This document shows, piece after piece, positions 17,081-25,987 of a stretch of DNA of 43,911 bases. Location of the stretch: positions 1-43,911 of the forward strand of contig JBHJOS010000058.1 in NCBI GenBank assembly GCA_050329415.1, in the 5' to 3' direction. Below the pieces are notes generated by a model that saw only the letters and a list, made by a program, of their open reading frames with translations, was not told where the DNA came from and did no database searches. Position 1 is the stretch's first letter; every line of letters begins with the position of its first letter. The position numbers and the translations under genes are program-made. The DNA comes from JANNOG01 sp050329415 (lineage in GTDB: Bacteria > Actinomycetota > Actinomycetes > Actinomycetales > JBBAYJ01).

Positions 17081-18046
17081 ATGACCCAGCAGCCCGGACC
17101 CCGCCTCGATGTCCGGGGCGCCGTCGACCTGTCGGCGCTCGCCCGTCCCGCGGGGGCGACGGCCCGCCCCGCGGGCGCGACCGGCGGCGGTCCCGCCGAC
17201 CCGGCCGCGTCGGTCGGGGGCGGTGTCGTCCGCGAGGTCACCGACGCGGACTTCCAGGAGGCTCTCGAGCTGTCCCTCACGGTGCCCGTGGTCGTCGACC
17301 TGTGGGCCGCGTGGTGCGGCCCATGCAAGCAGCTGTCCCCGGTGCTGGAGAAGCTCGCGGCCGAGTACGGCGGACGGTTCGTCCTCGCCAAGGTCGATGT
17401 CGACGCCAACCCCGGGCTCGCGCAGGCCTTCCGCGCCCAGTCCATCCCCATGGTCGTCACGCTGCTCAAGGGCCAGGCGGTGCCGCAGCTCGCCTTCACG
17501 GGGGCACTTCCCGAGCAGCAGGTCCGCCAGTTCGTCGAGCAGGTGCTCCAGGTCGGCGCCGCCAACGGCGTGAGCGGCCGGGTCGGCACCGACGAGGAGC
17601 CCGCGCCGGCCGCCGAGCCCGCGCTGCCGCCGCTGCACCAGAAGGCCTACGACGCGATCACCCGGGACGACATCGACGGGGCCGTCGAGGCCTACCAGCA
17701 GGCCCTGGCCGAGAACCCGGCAGACGCCGAGGCCCGGGCGGGGCTGGCCAACGTCCAGCTGCTCCAGCGGGTGCGGGCCATCCCGCAAGCGGTCCAGGAG
17801 GGCGCCCGGCAGGCGGCCGCCACCGACCCCCGGGCGGTCGAGGCCCACCTCGCGGTGGCCGACCTCGACCTCTTCGCGGGCCACGTGGCGGACGCCTTCG
17901 CCCGGTTGGTCGGCTTGGTCCGGGTGACCGCCGGCGACGACCTGGCCCGGGTGCGCACCCGTCTGCTCGACTTCTTCGAGATCGTCGGGAATGAGGACCC
18001 GCGCGTCGTCAAGGCGCGCCGGGACCTCGCCAACGCCCTGTTCTAG
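17081..18046 (+). CDS. CnoX/YbbN-like thioredoxin-TPR co-chaperone
   Basis: 321 residues. A low-complexity N-terminus with a repeated RPAGAT is followed by a thioredoxin fold. The active site WCGPC is at residues 78-82 (Cys79, Cys82), with the cis-Pro segment SIPMVV near 125. From about residue 185 to the end are TPR-like helices (AYDAITRDDIDGAVEAYQQAL, then ENPADAEARAGLANV), which is the CnoX architecture. CnoX-type proteins hold oxidised clients for chaperones; the intact CxxC suggests this one may also be redox active. AGGAAGGA lies 4-11 nt before the ATG. Confidence 0.9.
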   Translation: MTQQPGPRLDVRGAVDLSALARPAGATARPAGATGGGPADPAASVGGGVVREVTDADFQEALELSLTVPVVVDLWAAWCGPCKQLSPVLEKLAAEYGGRFVLAKVDVDANPGLAQAFRAQSIPMVVTLLKGQAVPQLAFTGALPEQQVRQFVEQVLQVGAANGVSGRVGTDEEPAPAAEPALPPLHQKAYDAITRDDIDGAVEAYQQALAENPADAEARAGLANVQLLQRVRAIPQAVQEGARQAAATDPRAVEAHLAVADLDLFAGHVADAFARLVGLVRVTAGDDLARVRTRLLDFFEIVGNEDPRVVKARRDLANALF

Positions 18047-18127
18047 ACAGGCGAGGCCCGACGGGGCGAGCCCCCACCCGAGCCGGGACGCGTGATCAAC
18101 GCGAACGAGGGTCAGTGACGGACCGCA

Positions 18128-20506
18128 TCACAGTCCGCCGGGCGGGCGGCGCTCCGTCTCGGGGCGCGGCGGTTCGGGCACCTGGAGCAGCGTGTCGCTC
18201 GTCCTGCCGGTGCCGGCGAAGCGGCCGGGTGCCGGGGTCGACGGCGCGGCCGCCGCCTCGACGGCCGGTGCCGGGAGTTCACCCACCAGCAGGACCGCGC
18301 CGAGCGGTGGCACGGCCAGGCGCGCCGAGTGGGACCGGCCGTGCCGGGGCACGTCCTCGGCCGTCACCGAGCCGAGGTTGCCGACCCCGGATCCCCCGTA
18401 GAGGTCGGCGTCGGTGTTGAGCACCTCGCGCCAGGTGCCGCCGTGCGGCAGCCCCACCTGGTGAGACAGGTGCGGGACACCGGCGAAGTTGACGACGCAG
18501 ACGACGGTCGGTGCCCCCGGGGCCTTGCGCAGCCAGGCGAAGACGTTGTGCGCGTGGTCGTCGGCGTCGATCCACTCGAACCCCGCGGGGCTGAAGTCGT
18601 CCCGCCACATCGCCGGCTGGTCCCGGTACACCGCGTTGAGGTCGCGGACCAGGTCGTGCACGCCGCGGTGCCACGGCGTCTCAAGCAGCCACCAGTCCAG
18701 CGACCGGGACTCCGACCACTCGGGCTCCTGGCCCAGCTCGGCCCCCATGAACAGCAGCTGCTTGCCCGGGTGCGCCCACATGTAGGTGAGATAGGCCCGC
18801 AGCGTGGCCAGCTGCTGCCAGCGGTCGCCCGGCATCTTGCGCAGCAGGGACCCCTTGCCGTGGACCACCTCGTCATGGCTCAGCGGCAGGACGAAATTCT
18901 CGCTGAAGGCGTACATCAGCGAGAACGTCATCTCGTGGTGGTGGTACTGCCGGTACACCGGCTCCTTGGACACGTAGTCCAGCGAGTCGTGCATCCACCC
19001 CATGTTCCACTTGAGGCCGAAGCCCAGGCCCCCCACGTGGGTCGGGCGCGTGACGCCCGGCCACGCAGTCGACTCCTCGGCGATCATGACGACCCCGGGG
19101 ACGCGCCGGTAGGCCGTGGCGTTGACCTCCTGCAGGAACCCGATGGCGGCGAGGTCCTCGCGGCCGCCGTGCTCGTTGGGCGTCCACTGCCCGTCCTCGC
19201 GCGAGTAGTCGAGGTAGAGCATCGACGCGACGGCGTCCACCCGCAGCCCGTCGACGTGGAACTCCTCGAGCCAGTACAGGGCGTTGGCGACGAGGAAGTT
19301 CCGGACCTCCCGGCGGCCGTAGTCGAACACCAGCGTCCCCCAGTCCGGGTGCTCCGCCCGGCGCGGGTCGGCGTGCTCGTACAGCGGCTCGCCGTCGAAG
19401 CGGGCCAGCGCCCAGTCGTCCTTCGGGAAGTGGGCGGGCACCCAGTCGACGAGCACGCCGACGCCGGCCTGGTGGAGCCGGTCGACGAGGTGGCGGAAGT
19501 CGTCGGGCGAGCCGAACCGGGACGTCGGCGCGAAGTAGCCGGTCACCTGGTAGCCCCACGACCCGCTGAAGGGGTGCTCGGCGACCGGCATGAACTCGAC
19601 GTGCGTGAAGCCGAGGTTCGTGACGTACTCGACCAGTTCTTCGGCGAGCTGGCGGTAGCTGAGCCCCTGCCGCCACGACCCCAGGTGGACCTCGTAGACA
19701 CTCATGGGGGAGTTGTGGACGTCGCGGGCGGCGCGGGCGGCGACCCACGCGTCGTCGCCCCAGACGTAGCGAGACTCGGTGACGACCGACGCGGTGAGCG
19801 GTGGCACCTCCGTGGCGAAGGCCATTGGGTCGGCCTTCTGCCGCCACCGGCCGTCCTTGCCGAGGATCTCGAACTTGTAGCGGGTGCCGGCGCCGATGCC
19901 CGGCACGAACAGCTCCCACACGCCGGAGGCTCCCAGCGAGCGCATCGCGTGCGCCCGGCCGTCCCAGCCGTTGGCGTCCGACACCACGCGAACGGCCAGG
20001 GCGTTGGGGGCCCAGACCGAGAACCCGGTGCCCTCGGTGGCGCCCAGCGGGCCCTCGAAGCGCCGCACGCGCGCCCCCAGGACCTCCCACAGCTGCTCGT
20101 GGCGCCCCTCCGCGATCAGGTGGAGGTCGACCTCGCCGAGCTGCGGAAGGTAGCGGTACGGGTCGTCGTGGGTGTCGGTGCGGAGCCCGTCGTGACCGTC
20201 GTAGACGACCCGGAGCCGGTAGTCGACGACGTCCGGCACGTCGAGCACGGCCACCCAGACACCGTCGTGCTCGTGCTGCATCGGGACCTCGAGGTCCCCC
20301 TCGGCGACGACCGTCACCGAGACCGCGAAGGGACGCAGGGCCCGGACAGTGACGCCGGCGCCCGCCGGGTGGTCGTCGGGGTGGCGGTGCGCCCCGAGCA
20401 CCGCGTGAGGGTCGTGGTGCGCACCCGCCGCGACGGCGGCCAGCACGTCCGTGTCCACCGACAGGGGGGAGGGGGGCATGGGCGTGGCGGTCGGCATGGG
20501 CCTCAT
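18128..20506 (-). CDS. glgB: 1,4-alpha-glucan branching enzyme GlgB
   Basis: Makes alpha-1,6 branches in glycogen or in GlgE-derived alpha-glucan. It has 792 residues from the most upstream ATG; ATGs at 20497 and 20479 are also possible. There is an N-terminal CBM48-like region (DPHAVLGAH at about 35), then the GH13_9 barrel with WGYQVTGYFAPTSRFG, nucleophile Asp424 in GLRVDAVASMLYLD, acid/base Glu in VMIAEESTAWPG, and LSHDEVVHGKGSL. A C-terminal all-beta domain follows. The other alpha-glucan genes lie 10-20 kb away in this window rather than adjacent. The response-regulator gene is divergent from it. Confidence 0.97.
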   Translation of the reverse strand: MRPMPTATPMPPSPLSVDTDVLAAVAAGAHHDPHAVLGAHRHPDDHPAGAGVTVRALRPFAVSVTVVAEGDLEVPMQHEHDGVWVAVLDVPDVVDYRLRVVYDGHDGLRTDTHDDPYRYLPQLGEVDLHLIAEGRHEQLWEVLGARVRRFEGPLGATEGTGFSVWAPNALAVRVVSDANGWDGRAHAMRSLGASGVWELFVPGIGAGTRYKFEILGKDGRWRQKADPMAFATEVPPLTASVVTESRYVWGDDAWVAARAARDVHNSPMSVYEVHLGSWRQGLSYRQLAEELVEYVTNLGFTHVEFMPVAEHPFSGSWGYQVTGYFAPTSRFGSPDDFRHLVDRLHQAGVGVLVDWVPAHFPKDDWALARFDGEPLYEHADPRRAEHPDWGTLVFDYGRREVRNFLVANALYWLEEFHVDGLRVDAVASMLYLDYSREDGQWTPNEHGGREDLAAIGFLQEVNATAYRRVPGVVMIAEESTAWPGVTRPTHVGGLGFGLKWNMGWMHDSLDYVSKEPVYRQYHHHEMTFSLMYAFSENFVLPLSHDEVVHGKGSLLRKMPGDRWQQLATLRAYLTYMWAHPGKQLLFMGAELGQEPEWSESRSLDWWLLETPWHRGVHDLVRDLNAVYRDQPAMWRDDFSPAGFEWIDADDHAHNVFAWLRKAPGAPTVVCVVNFAGVPHLSHQVGLPHGGTWREVLNTDADLYGGSGVGNLGSVTAEDVPRHGRSHSARLAVPPLGAVLLVGELPAPAVEAAAAPSTPAPGRFAGTGRTSDTLLQVPEPPRPETERRPPGGL

Positions 20507-20634
20507 CCTGGCGGCCGGGGCGGTGAGGCGTCGACCGGGGCGCGCCGCTCGCCCGGGTGGGTCGGACGGCGGGACAGGCGGGAGGAAGGGGGCGAAACCT
20601 GACGATCCTCAGGGGGCGCGCCCCCCGCCGCGCG

Positions 20635-20648
20635 TAGGCTCGGGCGTC
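20635..20648 (+). promoter_or_regulatory. Putative -10 box of a leaderless response-regulator promoter
   Basis: TAGGCT (20635-20640) precedes the GTG at 20649 by 8 nt without a Shine-Dalgarno site. Confidence 0.5.
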
Positions 20649-21383
20649 GTGAGCATGGGGCGCGTCCTGGTCGTCGAGGACGAGCGCGCGATCGCCGACC
20701 TGCTGCGGACCTACCTGGTGGACGGCGGGTTCGAGGTGCGGGTCCGGGCCGACGGCGGCGGCGTCCCGGGCGAGGTCGCGGCCTTCCGGCCGGACGTCGT
20801 CCTGCTCGACGTCGGGCTCCCCGGCCTGGACGGGGTCGAGGTCCTGCGCCGCCTGCGGAGCGACGGTGACCGGACGCCCGTGGTGTTCGTCACGGCACGC
20901 GACGACGAGGTCGACCGGGTGCTCGGCCTGGAGCTGGGTGCCGACGACTACGTGACCAAGCCGTTCAGCCCGCGCGAGCTCCTGGCCCGGGTGCGAGCGG
21001 TGCTGCGCCGGACTGCCGGTGCGGACGGCGGTGCCGAGCCCGCCGGGACCCCGCCGGTGACCGTCGGCGCGCTCGTCGTGGACCCGGAGGCCCGCCGGGT
21101 GTCGGTCGCCGGGCGGCCCGTGCAGTTGACGACCACCGAGTTCGACCTGCTGCTGCACCTCGCCCGGCGCGAGGGGCGGGTGTGCCCCCGGGACTCGCTG
21201 CTGGCCGAGGTGTGGGGCTATCCACCCGGCCTGGTCACCCGCACGGTGGACGTCCATGTCGCCCAGTTGCGGGCCAAGCTGGCGGGCGCCGTCACGATCC
21301 GGGCAGTGCGGGGGGTCGGCTACGGGCTGGAGGTGACGGCTGCGCCGGCCGGCTCCCCGGAAGTCCCGTCGACCGCCGGCTGA
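20649..21383 (+). CDS. OmpR/PhoB family response regulator
   Basis: 244 residues from GTG 20649 (242 from the ATG at 20655). The receiver domain has VVEDE, phosphoacceptor Asp at about 52-54 (VVLLDVGLPGLDG), a TARDDE switch segment and VTKPF with the conserved Lys. A Gly/Ala linker leads to a C-terminal winged helix (LTTTEFDLLLHLARREGRVC, then VRGVGYGLE). The cognate kinase gene begins 7 nt downstream. The stimulus is unknown. Confidence 0.96.
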   Translation: MSMGRVLVVEDERAIADLLRTYLVDGGFEVRVRADGGGVPGEVAAFRPDVVLLDVGLPGLDGVEVLRRLRSDGDRTPVVFVTARDDEVDRVLGLELGADDYVTKPFSPRELLARVRAVLRRTAGADGGAEPAGTPPVTVGALVVDPEARRVSVAGRPVQLTTTEFDLLLHLARREGRVCPRDSLLAEVWGYPPGLVTRTVDVHVAQLRAKLAGAVTIRAVRGVGYGLEVTAAPAGSPEVPSTAG

Positions 21384-21390
21384 CGCGGCC

Positions 21391-22806
21391 GTGGCCACCG
21401 GCGTCGGCACCCTCGCGCAGCGCCTGGTCCTGCTGACCGTCGCGGTTGCCGTCGCGAGCACGGTGCTGACCGGCGCCCTGCTGGTCTCGGTGGTCCGCCA
21501 GGCGAGCGACGAGGTCGGGCGCGCCCTGCTGGCCCGCGACGCGGAGGTGCTGGCGGCCATCGCCCGCGGGGCGGCGGGCCGGGCCTCGCCGGGCCTCGGG
21601 GTGGACTCCGTCCGGCAGGCCTACGCCCGCCGCGAGATCGTCACGGCGGTCCTCGACCCGGCGGACCCGGCGGCGGTCGCGAGCCTGCCGGCGCCCTTCC
21701 GGGCCGGTGACGTCACGAGGGCCGCGGCCGGGGAGGAGGTCTCCCGGACGGACGTCGTCGAGCGCCGGGAGTGGTACGTCGAGGCCCGGCCGGCCGGCTC
21801 GCGCGTCGTCCTGCTCGCCCAGCCGGAGGCGGTGGCGGTGGACGCCGCGCCCCCGCCGCGGCGCCGGATCGCCGTCGCCGGCCTGCTGGGCGCGCTCGGT
21901 GCCGCGCTCGTCGGGGTGCTGCTGGCCCGTGCCCTGGCCCGGCCGCTGACCCGGGTGGACGCCGCCGCCCGGCGGCTGTCGGCGGGGGAGCGGGACGTCC
22001 GCGTCGCGCCGGAGGGCCCCCAGGAGATCGCCGACGTGGCGCGGGCCCTCAACGGGCTCGCCGACGCCCTCGCGGCCAGCGAGGACCGCCAGCGGCGGTT
22101 CCTGCTCACGGTCTCGCACGAGCTGCGGACCCCGCTGACGGCGGTGGCGGGCTACGGCGAGGCGCTGGCCGAGGGGGTGGTGAGGGGGGACGCGGTCCGC
22201 GACGCGGGCCGGGTCGTCGTGGAGGAGTCGGCCCGGCTGCGGCGGCGGGTGGAGGAGCTACTGGCCCTGGCCCGCCTGGCCGCCGACGACGTGTCCGTGG
22301 AGGTGGCGGACCTCGACGCGGCCGCGATCGTCCGCGCCGCCGCCGACGCCTGGCGGGTCCGGGCCGCCGCCGCCGGTATCCCGCTGGTGGCGGAGCTGCC
22401 CGGGCGCCCGGTCCGGGCGGCGGCCGACCCGGAGCGGCTGCGCCAGGCGGTCGACGCCCTGGCGGACAACGCCCTGCGGGTGCTGGAGTCCGTCCCGGCC
22501 GGGGACGGCGGCCGGCGGCCCGCCGTCGTCCTGGCCGCCCGGGAGGAACCGGGCGGCGCCGTGGTCGAGGTCCGGGACGGCGGACCGGGGCTCGGTCCGG
22601 AGGATCTCGCGGTGGCCTTCGAGCCGGGCCGGCTGCGCGAGCGCTACCGCGGTGAGCGCCCGGTCGGCAGCGGGGTGGGCCTGGCGCTGGTCGCCCGGCT
22701 CGCCGAGCTCATGGGGGGCGGGGCGACGGCCGGCCGGGCACCCGAGGGGGGCCTGTCCGTGTCGATCCGCCTCCCGGCCGCCCGGATCGGGGAGCCGGAG
22801 GCCTGA
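21391..22806 (+). CDS. Sensor histidine kinase
   Basis: 471 residues. The first membrane helix is at about 11-31 and an extracytoplasmic sensor of about 120 residues follows. The second helix is near 160-180, and a HAMP segment (ALARPLTRVDAAARRLSAGE) follows. The H-box is SHELRTPL with His243; the N-box is ALADNALRV. G-boxes DGGPGLG and GSGVGLALV are present. The extracytoplasmic domain (ADPAAVASLPAPFRAGDV) is not one I recognise. The pair is probably transcribed from the TAGGCT promoter of the regulator gene. Confidence 0.94.
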   Translation: MATGVGTLAQRLVLLTVAVAVASTVLTGALLVSVVRQASDEVGRALLARDAEVLAAIARGAAGRASPGLGVDSVRQAYARREIVTAVLDPADPAAVASLPAPFRAGDVTRAAAGEEVSRTDVVERREWYVEARPAGSRVVLLAQPEAVAVDAAPPPRRRIAVAGLLGALGAALVGVLLARALARPLTRVDAAARRLSAGERDVRVAPEGPQEIADVARALNGLADALAASEDRQRRFLLTVSHELRTPLTAVAGYGEALAEGVVRGDAVRDAGRVVVEESARLRRRVEELLALARLAADDVSVEVADLDAAAIVRAAADAWRVRAAAAGIPLVAELPGRPVRAAADPERLRQAVDALADNALRVLESVPAGDGGRRPAVVLAAREEPGGAVVEVRDGGPGLGPEDLAVAFEPGRLRERYRGERPVGSGVGLALVARLAELMGGGATAGRAPEGGLSVSIRLPAARIGEPEA

Positions 22807-22818
22807 CAGGGCCGGCGG

Positions 22819-23746
22819 TCAGGCCCAGAGCGTCGAGACGGGCACTGCGACGATCCGCTCGTCCAGCTCGAAGGCCCGGGGGCCGGTGTGGAGCAGGACC
22901 CCCGTGCCGAAGCTCTCCCCGAGCTCGTCCCGCAGCCAGAGCAGGTGGCGGGCGTCCCGCCGGGTGGGTGCGGCGGTCGCCTTGACCTCCAGGGCGCCGA
23001 CCCGGCGACCTCGCTCGACGACCAGGTCCACCTCGTGGCGGCCACCCTGGTCCCGCAGGTGGAACAGGCCGACCGGCGGGTCGAGCAGGTCGAGCACGGG
23101 CGCCACCTGGGCGACGACGAACGTCTCCAGCACGCGTCCCAGCAGGTCGCCGTCCCGCAGCAGGTCGTCGAGCGTGACGGTCGCGGCCGCGGCGACCAGT
23201 GCGGCATCGGCGAGGTGGATCTTCGAGGCGCGGGCCAGCCGGGCGACGCCGCTCGACGACGAGGCCGGCAGCCGGCGCACACGAAGAGGTCGGTGAAGAG
23301 CGACTCGTACCGCCCGGCGGTGGCCCGGTTGACCCCGGCCGGCGTTCGGCCTCGGTCACCGGCCACATCCCGAGATCGACGATCCGTCCGGTCGCCGGCC
23401 ACATCCGGTCCAGGGGCGCGCTCACGCTCCCGGTGAGCAGGAAGCGCCCCGGCCCCGGGTCGTCGTCCACCGCCCGCTTGACGGCCCCGAGGACGGCCGG
23501 GACGTCCTGCCACTCGTCGAGCACCGACAGCCCGGTCAGGCGACGCAGGAGACCGTCGGGGTCGGCCTCGAAGGCCGTCGCCTCGCCCGGCCGGTCCAGC
23601 CGCACGACGGTGCCCGCCACCTGGGCGGCGGTCGTCGTCTTGCCGACGGCGCGGGACCCGGTCAGCATGACCGCCGGGAAGGCGGCGAGCAGTCGCGCGA
23701 GCGAGCCGTCGACGAGGCGGGGGCGGTAGGCCGACAGCACGCTCAA
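22819..23746 (-). pseudogene. Decayed AAA ATPase with DUF4143 domain (internal deletion and frameshift)
   Basis: Family members of roughly 400 residues join an N-terminal P-loop ATPase to a DUF4143 domain. Here the first part (from about 23746) is intact through the P-loop GSRAVGKTT, VLDEWQDVP, FLLTGS and MWPVTEAE. The next homologous stretch (AGVNRATAGRYESLFTDLFV, near 23285-23345) is in another frame and joins directly, so about 100 residues of the middle are missing. At about 23278-23283 a 2-nt excess (or 1-nt loss) shifts the frame again into RRLPASSSS and the rest (DGDLLGRVLETFVVAQ, HEVDLVVERG, LEVKATAAPT). The product cannot be functional as a whole. Confidence 0.85.
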
Positions 23747-23824
23747 CGTTCTACGCAGTAGGTGGTCAGCGTTTCCTGCACCTGGCGATGAGCACTTCCT
23801 GCGGCCGACGCGTCTCCTGCGGGG

Positions 23825-24124
23825 CTACTCGTCCTGGGCCAGCTCGGCTTCGATGCTGGCGAGCACGGCCTCGGCGTCGATGAGGGCGGTCTCGATCTCG
23901 ATGACCTGCTCCTCGGTGAGGCCGTCGGTCGGGACGATCTCCTCGGGCTCCTGCGCCGGCCCGGGGTCAGCCGTCGCCCCGCCGTCCTCCGGCGCCGGGG
24001 CGGTCCCGGTGGCGACGGCTCCGGGCTCGTCCGCCTGCCGGGCCTCCCGGCGCTCGGCGACGCCGCAGCCCCCCACGGTCGCGGCGAGGACGACGGCGGC
24101 CAGCGCGACGGCCGGTGCCCTCAC
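23825..24124 (-). CDS. Small putative lipoprotein
   Basis: 99 residues from a GTG at 24124 whose GTGA overlaps the stop of the upstream gene; an ATG at 24142 would add six residues. A hydrophobic leader ends in VGGC, a lipobox. The mature part is acidic and Pro/Ala-rich, followed by a Glu-rich helix (LTEEQVIEIETALIDAEAVL). No family recognised. Translational coupling to the exported helical protein upstream suggests they act together in the envelope. Confidence 0.65.
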   Translation of the reverse strand: MRAPAVALAAVVLAATVGGCGVAERREARQADEPGAVATGTAPAPEDGGATADPGPAQEPEEIVPTDGLTEEQVIEIETALIDAEAVLASIEAELAQDE

Positions 24125-24558
24125 AGGCCGGCCTCGTCGCATGCGACCTCGGCGTCGACCAGGGCCTCCAGGCGCAGCGGCAGCAGGTCGGCCAGCTCGG
24201 TCCGGACCTCCAGGCGGGTGCGCAGCGCCTCGGCCAGCTCGGTGCGGTCGCGGTCCTCCGCCTGCTCGGCGCGCTCCTCGAGCCAGGCCAGCGACCCGCG
24301 GGTCGAGGCGTCCCCGGCGAGGCGCTCCTGCAGGTTCTCGGTGCGGGTCACGACGTTGGGGATCCGGGCGCAGGCGAGCTCGGCCCGCTGGCGCAGCAGC
24401 TCCCCGTTCCCCCCGGCCTCCGACTCGGTGCCGGCGTCGGCGGTGTCCGCGGTCTCGGCGGCGCCGGCCGGCACCGCGAGCGCTCCCACGCTCAGCAGCC
24501 CGGCGGCGAGGGCGGCGGCCGCAGTCGTCGACAGGGGGCGCTGGGTGAACGGTCGCAT
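24121..24558 (-). CDS. Small exported helical protein
   Basis: 145 residues from the ATG at 24558, with AAGGAGA 7-13 nt upstream. There is a classical signal peptide: MRPFTQRPL, then a hydrophobic core AAAALAAGLLSVGALAV, then AGA cleavage. The mature protein is charged and probably all-helical (AELACARIPNVVTRTENLQERL, split here into helices, ending VACDEAGL), with two cysteines (in ELACARI and EVACDEA). No known domain. The 205 nt upstream of it (24559-24763) hold no feature I can support. Confidence 0.7.
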   Translation of the reverse strand: MRPFTQRPLSTTAAAALAAGLLSVGALAVPAGAAETADTADAGTESEAGGNGELLRQRAELACARIPNVVTRTENLQERLAGDASTRGSLAWLEERAEQAEDRDRTELAEALRTRLEVRTELADLLPLRLEALVDAEVACDEAGL

Positions 24559-24763
24559 CGTGGTCTCCTTCTGTCCCGTGGCCCGGTCGGGCTCACGACA
24601 CGAGCCTCCCGCCGCCATGTCAGCCCCCGGCCAACCCGGCGTTCGGACTCGGTAAGGGCGCGGCGGGACGACGAGGTCCGACCGTCCGGCCCGGCCCACG
24701 CCGCCCGTCGACCGGCACGGTGGACCGGTCACTGTCCGGGGCGCGTGGTCGCTGCACTGGCCG

Positions 24764-25972
24764 TCACGGCGGAGTCGGCTCGCCGCTGCCGGGGGATCGA
24801 CCGGCGGCCAGAGCGATGAGAAGCCGGTCGTGACCGTGCGGGGCGACCATCTGCAGACCGACGGGAAGGCCGTCAGGGTCGTGGCCGACCGGAACGGTGA
24901 TCGCCGGGTGGCCGCTGAGGTTGAACGCCCACGTGAGCGCCACATGCACCCGCTGTCCGGGGCCGTCGTGACCGTGGGGTGGGTGGGGGGTCGTCGGGGT
25001 CAGCAGGACGTCCGCCTCGGCGAAGAGGTCGGCCAGTGCCCGATCGTTGGCGGCACGGAGTGCCCGCTGGCGGGCATCGCCCATGGGAACGGGCAGGCGG
25101 CCTCGTGCGGACGCCCACGCCTCGGCAGGGTCGTGGAGGACCAGATCGACGTCCGTGACGTCGTCGCCGAAGAGTCGGGCTGCGCCCCGCCGGACGGTGT
25201 CGAGGATCATCTCGTCGGGGGCGGCGTAGCCGAGGGTGGCGGACCAGGCGACCCGGGGACCCCTGGAGCGCGAGGCCGCTGTCGGCCCGGCAGCCGTCGT
25301 CGGAGCGACGGCATCGAGGTAGGCCCCGGCATCGTGCGGGTGGCGGACGAGAACGCCGCCGGCGGTGAATCCGGCGCGGTCTCGTGGCGGCAACAGCCCG
25401 GTGGTGGTCTTGAGGCCGACGACTCCGCACCAGGCTGCGGGGATGCGAATCGATCCGGCGCCGTCGCTGCCGGTGGCCAACGGTGTCATCCCGGCGGCCA
25501 CGGCGACTGCTGATCCTGCCGAGGACCCGCCCGGCGTGCGCTCCTGGTGCCTGGGGTTTCGGGTCCGTCCCCCGGGGGTGAGCCCCCAGGTCTTCCACTC
25601 GGTTCCCGGACCTGGGACCGCCGTGGTCCCGAGCGGGACGCATCCGGCGGACAGCAATCGGTGCGCCTGATCCGAGTCGAGGCCTTCGCTGGCCTTCAGG
25701 GCCAGCGGCACCCCGGCCAACGGAAGGGCCTCGCCGTCGGCAATCCTCCGATCGACGTCAGCCGCCATGGCCAGGGCCCGTTCGGCCCAGACCTCGACGA
25801 AGGCTCGAAGATGCCCGTCCAGTTCCTCGATCTCGCGCAGCGCTGCGGACGCGACCTCCACCGCTGAGACCCGTCGAGCGCTGACCAGCCGGGCCAGCCC
25901 CACCCCCGACGCCGCCCGGTACACCTCCCGAGGCAACGCCTGCGTCGCGTCCGGATGCCTCGGGCGGTGCAC
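24764..25972 (-). CDS. Amidase signature family hydrolase
   Basis: Hydrolyses an amide bond through a Ser-cisSer-Lys triad. All three residues are present: Lys93 (GVPLALKAS), Ser150 (TPGGSSAGSA) and nucleophile Ser174 (GSDGAGSIRIPAAW). At 402 residues it is shorter than most members (450-500), with a tightened Lys-Ser interval and a reduced C-terminal half. It begins 15 nt after the folD-like stop and is the last gene of the five-gene minus-strand operon. The substrate is unknown; a GatA role is unlikely without gatB/gatC. Confidence 0.9.
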   Translation of the reverse strand: MHRPRHPDATQALPREVYRAASGVGLARLVSARRVSAVEVASAALREIEELDGHLRAFVEVWAERALAMAADVDRRIADGEALPLAGVPLALKASEGLDSDQAHRLLSAGCVPLGTTAVPGPGTEWKTWGLTPGGRTRNPRHQERTPGGSSAGSAVAVAAGMTPLATGSDGAGSIRIPAAWCGVVGLKTTTGLLPPRDRAGFTAGGVLVRHPHDAGAYLDAVAPTTAAGPTAASRSRGPRVAWSATLGYAAPDEMILDTVRRGAARLFGDDVTDVDLVLHDPAEAWASARGRLPVPMGDARQRALRAANDRALADLFAEADVLLTPTTPHPPHGHDGPGQRVHVALTWAFNLSGHPAITVPVGHDPDGLPVGLQMVAPHGHDRLLIALAAGRSPGSGEPTPP

Positions 25973-25987
25973 GGGTGGCGCCCCAGG

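Noticed and set aside
18047..18127. Rho-independent terminator between the thioredoxin and glgB genes
   Set aside because: Only a 5-bp stem (CGCGT/ACGCG) is visible and no T-tract follows.
18329..20602. 757-codon open frame antisense to glgB
   Set aside because: Shadow of a fully conserved GH13 gene.
24764..25972. GatA subunit of the amidotransferase
   Set aside because: Short, no gatB or gatC adjacent, and embedded in an unrelated operon.
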